Source: Seminavis robusta
Lineage: Eukaryota; Bacillariophyta; Bacillariophyceae; Naviculales; Naviculaceae
Assembly: GCA_903772945.1 (NCBI GenBank)
Contig: CAICTM010000036.1
Span: 62,001-126,000, forward strand
DNA: 64,000 nt
Direction: 5' to 3'
Below are positions 21,771-34,200 of the stretch, in pieces. Each line of letters starts with the position of its first letter. Within the stretch, counting starts at the first letter, position 1. The notes under the pieces are model-generated. The model was not told the origin of the DNA. It saw only the letters and a program-made list of their open reading frames with translations, and searched no databases. The position numbers were made by a program, and so were the translations under genes.

Positions 21771-22162
21771 ATTAGAATTCTTCATTTTCATATCCGTGGG
21801 AATTGGTAGCTCGACGAGAGGTGCATTGGCATCCCGAACTACCAAACCTCTTGGAACCGAAGAGACTTTGCTAGGGTGAAAATTAACAAAACGTCCCTGA
21901 ACTTCAAATGAAGAGTCTTGGGACTGTGCGAGAATGAATTCCTGTTAGAATCCTTCATTTTCATGTCCGTGGGAATTGATAGCTCGACGAGTGGTACATT
22001 GGCATCTCGAACTGCCAAACCTCTCAGAACCGAAGAGAATTTGCTAAGGTGAAAATTAACAAAACGTCCCAGAACTTCAAATGAAGAGTCTTGGGACTGC
22101 GCAAGGATGAATTCCCTGAGAGCAGCATACGTTTGTTTAGTGAGAAACAAACAAAAGTTCAA
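21771..22162 (-). pseudogene. Two degenerate tandem copies of a VWD-domain fragment
   Basis: Copies at about 21771-21942 and 21943-22115, period 173 bp. Each encodes on - a piece like E-F-I-L-A-Q-S-Q-D-S-S-F-E-V-x-G-R-F-V-N-F-H followed by V-R-D-A-N-V-P-L-V-E-L. That lines up with the start of both intact VWD domains in the neighbouring giant gene (G-E-F-x-I-L...F-E-I-Q-G-R-F). The frame shifts between copies and the downstream copy is cut by the retroelement remnant at about 21770. Confidence 0.7.
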
Positions 22163-22358
22163 GAATCAACTCCACATTGCATGTGCTTACCCTTCTGCTC
22201 TACAGGCATAATCAAAATTATTAAACGTAGCAATGTCCCATCCTCCGATTGAGGCTAAATCCCCCTTGCACAGCTCTTTGCGGAGAATAAAAGAATAAAA
22301 ATATAGATCATATAAAGTGAATAAAGACAAAGGAGAAGGAACCACATCACTACCACCG
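22163..22358. other. 3' flank of the giant gene
   Basis: About 200 bp of AT-rich sequence directly after the giant gene's stop on -, with no ORF; probably 3' UTR or terminator region. Confidence 0.5.
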
Positions 22359-25290
22359 CTAGCTGTCCCTGGCAGCACGTACAGGAAGTTGAACATCGAG
22401 AACCTCCGCCATTTTGACAGGTGGGCTCAAAGCTGTGTCCTTGGGTGACTGACAAGCAAACTTGAACGCCATCACTCGAATGTCATCGAAGTCTGCACTC
22501 TCATTCGCGTTTCCTTGCTTCAAGGCGGCTTCCAACTTCAGGCGGAACAAGAAACCCGTAGCCAGGTCGGATTTTGGAATACTAATCTGGACTGGGTGAA
22601 TCTGGTCCTTGAACTTTTAGACTGTACCGCTTCCATGAGATGCCTCCCGCTCCTCCGGTGTAGTAGTTGGAGGCAGTGGGACCGAATTCGCCAAAGTCCA
22701 GAACAATGTCGTTGACATACACCAGCACCTTGTCGTCCAGTTCCCATTGATCGATCTCATAGAAGAGGAACTCAAGGGTGACCACATCGGCATCCTGAGG
22801 AACGGTAATGTCTTTGAAGATTTCTGATTGCTTGTTGTGCAAACGCAGGAAGGGGCTTCCAAATGCATTGTCCTGTTCTGCACTGATTCCCCAGCATCCT
22901 GAGTAGTGGCCGGGGTCCGAAATCCTCAAATTCAATTTGCTCAGCACACATGTAGTCCGCTTCTTCATTGTCACTTTCAATCAGCTTCTGGGCATCTTCT
23001 TTAGTTCCAGTGCAGCCATCAACATAACAGGCATAGTCGTCTCCACAAATTTTTGATAGTTCACTTTTTTGGTTTGTTTGTTCTTTTTCCACGTAAACAA
23101 TGGTCTCGCCATCGCCCTCAGCTCCACAGTCTTCGAAAGCGTCAAAGCTCTCATGCAGATCTTCATCGTATGTGAAGAGAGTCTCACCTGCGTCCCTAAT
23201 GCACCAGTTGTCGACGCAGTAGTCGTAAGCATCAATCAACCGCTGTCGATGGGTTGTAGGGATGGATACATCGGTTGAGTCTTGCATCATCCAATCATCT
23301 GACTTGTCACCATTGGGGGTTCCGAGGAGGCCAACAAACCGGTCATTGACCAGGGGTGAATCATAGACTATGAAAATTGTAGTGCTCAGAACACAACCAT
23401 CGACAGAAGACTTCCTTGCCCACAGGGACACTTGAATTTTGGATTCATGGAAGTAGATCACCTGACCCTCCCTCGTACCAGAGACAACGACCTCGGTTTG
23501 GAAGGACGCTTGTCCTTCATCGAGTCCAGCAATGTCACGTTTCACTTTATTCAAATACTCATAGGGCGTACAAAGGCCGTTCTTCGCCGAAGAAGGAACG
23601 TTGACCTGAATTCTTGGGACTTTGCTTCCATCTTGGATGACTACTGACTTTGTCACAGTGGGTTTCCTCTCTGGAACAAACTTTACAAATCGACCTTGGA
23701 TTTCAAAATCAGGCCTGGTTTCGGACTTCAAAATTACAAATTCGCCAGTGCCCTGGCAATCATACTTGAGCCCGTCGAACGTCATGATGTGTGGATCACC
23801 TTTCCAGGATCCTTTGTAACCAGCACCTTTCAGTGGAAGAGACAATTCCGTGGTATTGACATCTTTTTCTTCCGGGTCGCCGTCACACGGATAGTGTGCA
23901 ACAATTCGGAAGTTATCGAGACCTCCGCTAGCCTTGTCCATACTGATGCTCATTTCTACTTCAAACTCGAAAACAAGCTTTCCGTCAGCATACTGATTTG
24001 GAGGAATTCTCATCCGGACCTTATGTTGGACACCGAGCACAGTATCCTCTAACTTGGTCATGCTAAAGTGAGACCAGGCAACGTCTTCAAACTTGCCACT
24101 TTGTTCATTGTTGGGGTTGTTGATGGGGTCGATCTGTTCAAATCTTTCCAGGTCCACCCGGACGTCTCCAACACTGGCAAACACTTTGTCTCCCCGTTCG
24201 CCATTCCAATCATCAAATTCATAGAACAAGAACTCGACAGTCAAGCTTTCTGCATTTTCGGGGACATCAAATTCTTTATGAATCTTTGGCGCAGATTTCC
24301 CGATGGGACCAATGTACCTAGAGCCACCTGTTTCTGCAGCTCGTCCCCAAGAGTCGTCAAAGTCACCGCTAAAATCTTCAAAGAAAATTTCCTTGGCGCA
24401 CTTTGTTTCCGCAAACGTATCTTCGACTACCAGCGAGGTTTCAGCATCATTCTCGTCACCTCCACATCCATCAATCAGGCATTCCTCATTAGCATTGCAG
24501 ATATCAATCAATTTTTTGGGAGGTTTTTCGACGCAGCTCTGGATGTCTTTCTTGTACTTGTCACCACAGTTATAGAAGAAGTCAAAGCTCTCCTCTTGTG
24601 ACTTGTTGTAAGTAAACAAAGACTCTTCTTCATGGTAGATGCACCAGTTGTCAACACAGTAATCATAGGCGGTTTGGAACCTTGATGTCTTCTTGGTGCT
24701 TGGAAATGGTAGAACCGTTCCGTCCGATTTCATCCAGTTATCAAACCTGTTGGCATTGGGGGATCCAAGAAGGCCAACTAGGCTTTCCGACTTGCGGATT
24801 TCATCGGGGATGCAGATCTTGATATTGAAGAAGCATCCGAACTTGCTGGATTTTTGTACTTGAATTTCCAGGTTAATTCCAGTCCATGGATACACTACTG
24901 AGTATGTGTTCCATGCTTCTCTGGTAACATTGACAGTGTTGAAGCCAGTGCCTTCACGGATGTGACGGTACATCTTGTCAACATACATGTCAACATCACA
25001 TTTGTGGTCGTAGTGAGCTGGTAGATCAAGCTGAACAGTTGGTGTCCCCGAGACTCCTGTATTAATCACGATACCGCGAGTAACCGTGATCCGCCTGGTG
25101 GCATGGAATCGGGAAAATCTACCTTGGATTTCAAAATCAGATCCCTCGTTGAGCGAAGTGAGAATTTGGAACTCTCCCTCTCCCTGGCAGTCATACTTGA
25201 GCCCATCGAACGTTATCACATGAACGTCACCCCAAATTGTTCCAAAGTTGTCCGTGCACTTAGGCTTGAGTTGACCAGGGGGGGGTACTG
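22359..25290 (-). CDS. C-terminal globular module: (VWD + Cys-rich + beta-sandwich) x2
   Basis: Segment of the giant gene. VWD-1 starts at about 25230 (G-D-V-H-V-I-T-F-D-G) and ends near G-L-L-G-S-P-N. A Cys-rich C8-like stretch follows (Y-D-Y-C-V-D-N-W-C-I, E-C-L-I-D-G-C). A beta-sandwich-like domain spans about 24400-23880 (L-F-Y-E-F-D-D-W). VWD-2 has the canonical G-D-P-H at 23789-23800 and ends G-L-L-G-T-P-N-G-D, followed by its own Cys-rich stretch (C-V-D-N-W-C-I) and a second sandwich domain (L-F-Y-E-I-D-Q-W, about 22740). The frame is continuous from 25290 to about 22925, with one indel there and another at about 22612; after both, homology continues in a new frame to the stop at 22359. 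VWD domains mediate multimerisation in mucins and vWF; whether that holds here is unknown. Confidence 0.82.
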
Positions 25291-28200
25291 GAGTTGGAAA
25301 AGTTCTATTTGGTATGGGAGCTCTTGTTGGTTTTGGTGTGTCCCCTGGTTTGGTAGGGACACTTGTCGGTCAGAACTAGGACTCCAGCTTGGGAGAGAAG
25401 TTGGGGAACTTGTGGGGCTTGGAGTTGAAAAGCTTCTGTTTGGTGGCGCTGGAATCGGAGCGCTTGACGGTTTTGGTGTGTCCCCTGTTTGGTAGGGACA
25501 TTGGTTGGTGTAGAACTGGGACTCGAGCTTGGGATCATTGTTGGCGATCTTGTAGGGACGCTAGTTGGGCCGTTACTTGGACTTGAACTTGGTACTTGGG
25601 AAGGTGTGGCTGTTGGAACACCTGTCGGATCAGCACTTGGTGTACTAGAGGGCGAAGCTGTTGGTGATTTTGTAGGGTCACCGGTTGGGCCACCACTTGG
25701 ACTTGAACTTGGTACTTGCGATGGTGCAGCAGTTGGAGAACTGGTTGAAGGGGCAATTGTTGGAACACCTGTCGGACCAGCACTTGGTGTACTAGAGGGT
25801 GAGGCTGTTGGTGATTTGTAGGGTCGCCAGTTGGGCCACCCTCGGACTTGAACTTGGACTTGGAAGGTGCGCTGTTGGAGAACGGGTTGAAGGGGCAAGC
25901 GTTGGAGCACCTGTTGGACGAACACTCGGCGTGCTTGAGGGCGAAGCCGTTGGGTTCATTGTGGGGTCACCTGTTGGGTCTGATGAGGGAGCACCCGATG
26001 GCAAGTTTGTAGGTGCTGATGTGGGAATTCCTGATGTGGGAGCTACTGTTGGATTGCCAGTGGGACCAGCACTCGGGCTTACACTGGGCACTTGGGTGGT
26101 ACAGCAGTCGGTGAACTGGTTGAAGGGGCGAGTGTTGGAACACCCGTTGGCCCTGCACTTGGGTTATTTGATGGTGAAGTTGTTGGTGCTTTTGTAGGGT
26201 CGCCAGTTGGGCCAGCACTTGGACTTCACTTGGACTTGGGTGGGCGATGTGGGGTGTGTGGTTGTTGGTGTAAGTGTTGGACCACCAGTTGGACCGTCAC
26301 TGGGCACACCAGAAGGTGAAGTTGTTGGCAATTTTGTTGGGTCACCAGTTGGGCCAGCACTCGGACTTTCACTTGGTATGCTAGTGGGAGCACTAGTTGG
26401 CACTGTCGTCGTCGGGGAAACCGTTGGAACTCCGGTTGGCCCTGCACTTGGGTTATTTGATGGTGAAGTTGTTGGTGATTTTGTAGGGTCACCAGTTGGC
26501 CCAGCACTTGGACTTGCACTCGGCACTTGGGTGGGAGAACTAGTCGGGTGTGTGGTTGAAGGGGCCAATGTTGGAGCACCTGTTGGACCGCCACTGGGCA
26601 TCCCAGAGGGGGAAGCTGTTGGTAATTTTGTAGGATCGCCAGTTGGGCTGGAACTTGGACTTCCACTTGGTATGCTAGTGGGAGCACTAGTTGGCCCTGT
26701 GGTCGTCGGGGAGACCGTTGGAACTCCGGTTGGACCAGCACTTGGACTGTTTGACGGCGACATTGTTGGTGATTTTGTAGGGTCACTAGTTGGGCCAGCA
26801 CTTGGACTTGCACTCGGCACTTGGGTGGGAGAACTAGTCGGGTGTGTGGTTGAAGGGGCCAATGTTGGAGCACCTGTTGGACTTGCACTCGGAGCGCCAG
26901 ACGGCGAAGTTGTTGGCAATTTTGTAGGGTTACCAGTTGGACCTTCACTCGGGCTTGCACTTGGTACTTGAGTGGGAGAAGTAGTGGGGTGAGTGGTTGT
27001 TGGCGTGAGCGTTGGGGCGCCTGTCGGATGAGCACTTGGAGTGCTAGAAGGTAAAGCTGTTGGCAATTTTGTTGGGTCACCAGTTGGGCCAGCACTTGGA
27101 CTTTCACTTGGTATGCTAGTGGGAGCATTTGTGGGGGATCTAGTGGTTGGGGATTCAGTAGGGTCAGCTGTGCTTGGTGAAACTGTGGGTGAGGGTGTAG
27201 GAGATTTTGTGGGATCACCAGTAGGACCCGCAGATGGGCTCACACTAGGCACTCCTGTGGGACTGCCTGTGGGGGTTCTAGTTGGAACACGTGTAGGAGG
27301 GGTTGTAGGAACTGAACTGTGTGTTTCGGTTGGGCTCATACTTGACCAGGTTGGAAGTGCTGTAGGGACATTTGTCGGAACATTTGATGCCGTCTCTGTG
27401 GGAGCCATACTCGACCAGGTCGGAAGTTCTGTAGGCACGTTTGTGGGACCCTCTGATGCTTTCTCTGTGGGAACTACTGATGGCAGCGCTGAGGGGGCCT
27501 TCGTTGGATCCCCGGTTGGACCAGCACTTGGGCTCACACTGGGAACTTGTGTAGGACTAGCTGTTGGTGTCCCTGTGGTTGGAGCAAGAGTTGGCTCACC
27601 TGTTGGCTGAGTGCTTGGCAAGGAACTAGGGCCATCTGTTGGACTCTTTGTTGGAACAGAAGTTGGACCGCCACTTGGTGCCACACTGGGAACTTGGGTA
27701 GGGGCACTGGTGGGTGTACTTGTTGTTGGAGTCATGGTTGGGTTTCCTGTTGGATTGCTGCTTGGAGTGCTTGAGGGTGATGTTGTTGGTGCCTTTGTTG
27801 GCACCCCTGTCGGTCCAGCACTTGGACTAGCACTTGGCACTTCGGTGGGTGCACTTGTTGGTGTTCCTGTGGTGGGAGTCATAGTTGGACTACCTGTGGG
27901 GTTGCCGCTTGGAGAGCCAGAAGGCAGAGCTGTCGGGGCTTTTGTGGGCACCCCAGTTGGACCAGCACTGGGACTTGCACTGGCACTTCCGTAGGGGCAC
28001 TGGTAGGAGTACCTGTGGTGGGTGCCATAGTTGGGATTCCTGTTGGACTGCTGCTGGGAGTGCTGGAAGGTGATGCGGTTGGGGCTTTGGTGGGCACGCT
28101 TGTTGGTCCAATACTGGGACTTTCACTTGGAACTGTCAGTGGGGCACTGGTGGGAGTGCTGGTTGTAGGTGCCATTGTTGGAGATCCTGTGGGGTTGCGC

Positions 28201-31200
28201 TTGGAGAGCCAGAAGGCAGAGCTGTTGGGGCTTTTGTGGGCACCCCGGTCGGACCAGCACTGGGACTTTCACTTGGAACTTCAGTTGGGGCACTGGTGGG
28301 AGTACCTGTTGTGGGTGCCATAGTTGGGATTCCGGTTGGGCTGCTGCTTGGAGTGCTGGAAGGTGATGCAGTTGGGGTCTTGGTGGGCACGCTTGTTGGT
28401 CCAATACTGGGACTTGCACTTGGAACTGTAGTGGGGGCACTAGTGGGAGTGCTGGTTGTAGGGCATGTTGGAGATCCTGTGGGGTTGCTGCTTGGCAAAA
28501 TGGAAGGCAGCACTGTTGGTACCTTTGTTGGTACACCTGTAGGACCTGCACTTGGAGATACACTGGGTACTTCCGTTGGGGCACTGGTTGGAGTTCCCGT
28601 GTAGGTGCCATCGTTGGAGATCCTGTTGGGTTTCTGCTTGGGCTGCTCGAAGGTGATGCTGTTGGTGTCTTGGTTGGCACACTTGTTGGGCCCAAACTGG
28701 GACTTTCACTGGACTTCAGTTGGGGCACTGTGGGGTGCTGGTTGTAGGTGACAAGGTTGGAGATCCTGTGGGGTTGCTGCTTGGGCTGCTCGAGGGTGAC
28801 GCCGTTGGGTTCATTGTAGGATCACTTGTTGGGTTCGATGAGGGAGCTCCAGATGGCACCTGGGTTGGGGCACTGGTTGGAGTACTGGTTGTGGGTGCAA
28901 TTGTGGGGCTCCTGTAGGGTTGTTGCTTGGGCTGTTGGAAGGTGATCCTGTTGGGGCCTTAGTCGGCACCCTAGTTGGACCTGAACTGGGACTTTCACTT
29001 GGAACTTCTGTAGGTGCACTTGTGGGGGTGCTGGTTGTGGGTGCAATAGTAGGAGCACCTGTAGGGTTGTTGCTTGGGCTGTTGAGGGTGATCCTGTTGG
29101 TGCCTTAGTTGGCACCCTAGTTGGACCCGAACTGGGACTTTCACTTGGCACTTCAGTTGGGGCACTGGTGGGAGTACTGGTTGTAGGTGACATGGTTGGA
29201 GATCCTGTGGGGTTGCTGCTTGGGTTGCTTGAAGGTGTTGCTGTTGGGGTCTTGGTTGGCACACTTGTTGGGCCTGAACTGGACTTTCACTGGGAACTTG
29301 AGTTGGGGCACTGGTGGGGGTGCTGGTTGTGGGTGCCATAGTAGGGGCACCTGTAGGGTTGTTGCTTGGGCTGTTGGAGGGTGATCCTGTTGGTGCCTTA
29401 GTAGGCACCCTAGTTGGACCTGAACTGGGACTTTCACTTGGAACTTCAGTGGGGCACTTGTGGGTGTGCTGGTGTTGGTGCACGGTGGGAATCCAGTTGG
29501 ACCACTGCTTGGGCTGGAAGGTGATGCTGTTGGGGCCTTTGTTGGCACACTTGTTGGGCCTGAACTAGGACTTTCACTTGGCACTTCAGTTGGGGCACTG
29601 GTTGGTGTGCTTGTGGTAGGTGCCAATGTTGGAGATCCCGTGGGATTGCTGCTTGGGTTGCTTGAGGGTGACGCTGTTGGGTTCATTGTAGGATCACTTG
29701 TTGGATTCAATGATGGAGCTCCAGATGGCACCTGGGTTGGGGCACTGGTGGGAGTACTGGTTGTGGGTGACAATTGTGGGGGCTCCTGTAGGGTTGTTGC
29801 TTGGGCTGTTAGAGGGTGATTCTGTTGGCGCCTTAGTCGGCACCGAAGTCGGACCTGAACTGGGACTTTCACTTGGCACTTCAGTTGGGGCACTGGTGGG
29901 AGTGCTGGTTGTAGGTGCGACAGTGGGGGCTACTGTAGGGTTGTTACTTGGGCTGTTGGAGGGTGATCCTGTTGGTGCTTAGTCGGCACCCTAGTTGGAC
30001 CTGAACTGGGTCTTTCACTTGGAACTTCTGTAGGTGCACTTGTGGGAGTACTGGTTGTAGGTGTAACAGTGGGGGCTACTGTGGGGTTGCTGCTTGTTTG
30101 AAGGTGATGCTGTTGGGGTTTGGTTGGCACCTTGTTGGCCTGAACTGGGACTTTCACTTGGCACTTCAGTCGGGGCACTGGTGGGAGTGCTGGTTGTAGG
30201 TGCATGTTGGAGATCCTGTGGGTTGCTGCTTGGGGTGCTTGAAGGTGATGCTGTTGGGGTCTTGGTTGGCACACTTGTTGGGCCTGACTGGGACTTTCAC
30301 TTGGAACTTCAGTTGGGGCACTTGTGGTGTGCTGTAGTTGGTGCCACGGTGGGAAATCCAGTTGGACCACTTGTGGGTTTTGGAAGGTGATGCTGTTGGT
30401 GTCTTGGTTGGCACACTTGTTGGCCTGAACTGGACTTTCACTTGGACTTCAGTTGGGGCACTGGTTGGTGTGCTTGTGGTAGGTGCCAATGTTGAGAGGG
30501 TGCTGCTTGGGTTGCTTGAGGTGACGCTGTTGGTGCCTTAGTGGGCACCTAGTTGGACCTGAACTGGGCTTTCACTTGGAACTTCAGTTGGGGCACTGTG
30601 GGGTGCTGTTGTAGTTGGTGCCACGGTGGGAAATCCAGTTGGGGGACCACTGCTTGGGCTGCTGGAAGGTGATGCTGTTGGGGCCTTGGTTGGCACACTT
30701 GTTGGACTGAACTTGGACTTTCACTTGGCACTTCAGTTGGGGCACTCGTGGGAGTGCTGGTTGTAGGTGCGACAGTGGGGGCTACTGTGGGGTTGCTGCT
30801 TGGGCTGCTTGAAGGTGATGCTGTTGGGGTCTTGGTTGGCACACTTGTTGGTCCTGAACTGGGACTTTCACTTGGAACTTCAGTTGGGGCACTGGTGGAG
30901 TGCTCGTTGTTGGTGCAACAGTGGGGACTACTGTAGGGTTGCTGCTTGGGCTGCTTGAAGGCGATGCTGTTGGGGTCTTGGTTGGCACACTTGTTGGGCC
31001 TGAACTGGGACTTTCACTTGGACTTCAGTTGGGGCACTGGTTGGAGTGCTGGTTGTAGGTGACATGGTTGGAGATCCTGTGGGGTTGCTGCTTGGGGTGC
31101 TTGAAGGTGACGCTGTTGGAGTCTTGGTTGGCACACTTGTTGGACCTGAACTGGGACTTTCACTTGGAACTTCAGTTGGGGCACTTGTGGGTGTGCTTGT

Positions 31201-34200
31201 AGTTGGTGCAACGGTGGGAAATCCTGTGGGGTTGCTGCTTGGGCTGCTGGAAGGTGATGCTGTTGGTGTCTTGGTTGGCACACCCGTTGGGCCTGAACTG
31301 GGACTCTCGGATGGAACAATAGTGGGCGTCTCACTTGGGTTTGATGATGGTGTTGTGGTTGGCTCAACTGTTGGGTCATTAGTGGGACCCGAACTGGGCT
31401 CCATCGTAGGCAGAGATGACGGTTCTTTGGTGGGCATTCCTGTGGGACCTGTGGAAGGGTTCTGGCTTGGGATTGCCGTTGGTGGACTAGTTGGCTCAAT
31501 TGAGGGGTCACCAGTGGGACCACCACTCGGCTGTGCGGTTGGAACAGCTGAAGGCTCTGCTGAGGGAGTTTCTGTCGGGTGTGCTGTGGGATTTCCGGTG
31601 GGATTTGCCGTTGGGTCTGCTGAAGGAACAGCTGAAGGTTCCTTGGTGGGGTTTCCAGTGGGGCCTTCGCTAGGACTTGCAGAAGGAACTACTGTAGGGT
31701 GCTGTGATGGAAAAGTTGAAGGTTTGTCCGATGGGCTTTCACTTGGATGACCAGAGCTCATGGTTGGTTCCTGTGATGGTTTGTTTGTGGGAACAGCTGA
31801 AGGAGAGCCAGTTGGATATCTACTTGGACTTGTACTGGGAGTTTTTGTAGTGGGTGCCATAGTTGGAACACTAGTGGGGCCAGCACTAGGACTTTCTGAC
31901 GGAACAGAAGATGGGGACTTGGTGGGAGTTCCTGTGGGTCCATCGCTGGGAGCCCTTGATGGTGATGTAGACGGTTGCCCAGAAGGTTCCAGACTTGGTC
32001 TGCTGGACGGAGTCTTGGTAGGAACTCCTGTCGGGCCTGCACTGGGTTCAGCTGAAGGATATCTCGATGGCTGGTCGGTTGGTGTCCTGCTTGGATCATT
32101 GCTTGGTGTGGCAGATGGTGATGCAGACGGCCCCCCTGATGGAACAGCACTTGGGCTACTTGAAGGAACCTTTGTGGGTTTTCCTGTAGGACCAGTACTG
32201 GGTGCAGAGGAAGGGAAACTAGAGGGTTTTTGACTTGGAGTACCACTTGGTTCATCACTGGGTGTTGTGGAAGGTGTTTCTGATGGTGTTGGTGTTGGCA
32301 CTTTGCTTGGACTGCTGGATGGAGCCTTGGTAGGCACACCTGTAGGACCAGCACTAGGCGCTGCTGATGGATATCTAGAGGGTTGATCAGTTGGTGAATC
32401 GCTTGGATCATTACTTGGAGGAGCAGATGGTGATGCAGATGGTCTTCCAGAAGGCCCAGCACTTGGGCTACTCGAGGGAACCTTCGTAGGTACACCCGTA
32501 GGACCAGCGCTGGGAGCTGCTGAAGGGACACTAGAAGGCTGTTGAGTTGGTGTTCTGCTTGGTTCATCACTTGGCGCAGCAGATGGCGACGCAGAAGGCT
32601 TTCCTGATGGAACTTGGCTGGGGCTGCTGGAGGGAGTCTTGGTAGGCACTCCAGTTGGGCCATCACTGGGAGCAACTGAAGGGTATTTCGAAGGCTGGTT
32701 TGTCGGTGTCCTGCTTGGTTCAGCACTTGGCATAACTGAAGGTGTTCCCGATGGTTTCCCGGTGGGCACATTGCTTGGTGAACTGGATGGGGTTTTCGTA
32801 GGAACTCCAGTTGGACCAACACTTGGTTCAGCTGAAGGATATCTGGAAGGCTGGTCGGTTGGTGTCCTGCTTGGCTCATCACTGGGGGTGGCAGATGGTG
32901 ATGAAGATGGTGTACCTGATGGAACTCGACTTGGGCTGCTGGATGGGACTTTTGTGGGGACTCCAGTTGGCACTTTGCTTGGTTCAGCTGATGGTGTGCT
33001 TGTGGGTTGCATTGTTGGGTCACTTGAGGGAGTATCGCTGGGTGCACCAGAGGGAATAGATGTGGGGCTGTTTGAAGGAGTTTCACTTGGACTTCTTGTG
33101 GGAATGTTTGTTGGAACTCCTGTGGGTCCTCCACTGGGTTCAGCTGAAGGATAACGCGAGGGCTGGTCAGTTGGTGTATCACTTGGGACATCACTGGGCA
33201 GAACAGAAGGCATTGCAGACGGAGTTCCTGTGGGCACTTGGCTTGGGCTGCTAGATGGGACCTTCGTTGGAACTTGTGTTGGGCCTGCACTCGGTTCAAC
33301 TGAAGGATATTTAGAAGGCTGGTCGGTTGGCATGCTGCTTGGTGCATCACTAGGAGTAGCAGATGGTGCCAAAGATGGTGTACCAGATGGAACTCGGCTT
33401 GGGCTGCTAGAGGGAAGCTTGCTAGGAACTCCTGTTGGACCCGAGCTTGGTGATGCAGAGGGGAAAGATGTTGGTGTCTTGGTTGGATTGCTGGAGGGAG
33501 CCTGGGTTGGAACGTCAGAAGGAACTGCTGATGGGCTCTTTGAAGGAACCTGGCTTGGGATGCTTGATGGGGCCTTTGATGGGACTCTTGTGGGACCTTC
33601 ACTTGGAACAGCTGATGGATACCGAGTAGGATAGTTTGTTGGAACACTGCTGGGTACATCACTAGGAGGATCAGATGGTGATGCAGATGGTGTGCCGGAT
33701 GGAACTCGGCTTGGGCTGCTGGATGGAGCCTTTGTTGGAACACAGTTGGACCTACACTGGGCCAGCGAAGGTTGTCGTGAAGGTTGGTCGGTTGGTGTCC
33801 TGCTTGGCGAATCACTTGGTGTAATAGAAGGAGATACAGAAGGCTCTCCAGATGGAATTCCACTTGGGCTGCTAGAAGGAAGCTTGGTGGGGACTCCAGT
33901 GGGGCCAGCACTTGGTTCAGCTGAAGGATATCTGGAAGGCTGATCGGTTGGTGTCCTGCTTGGCTCATCACTTGGTGCAGTAGAAGGTGATACAGAAGGC
34001 TCTCCGGATGGAATTCCACTTGGGCTGCTAGAGGGAAGCTTGGTGGGGTCACTTGAGGGAGTATGGCTGGGTGCGCCAGAGGGAATAGATGTGGGGCTGT
34101 TTGATGGTTCACTTGGGCTGCTAGAGGAAGCGGTGGGGACTCCAGTTGGGCCAGTACTTGGTTCAGCTGAGGGATATCTGGACGGTTGTTCGGTTGGTGT

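Noticed and set aside
27600-31330. 147-nt period as a nucleosome-phasing array
   Set aside because: The period is fully explained by a 49-residue protein repeat, and neighbouring blocks use 156 and 408 nt. Nothing in the sequence ties it to nucleosomes.
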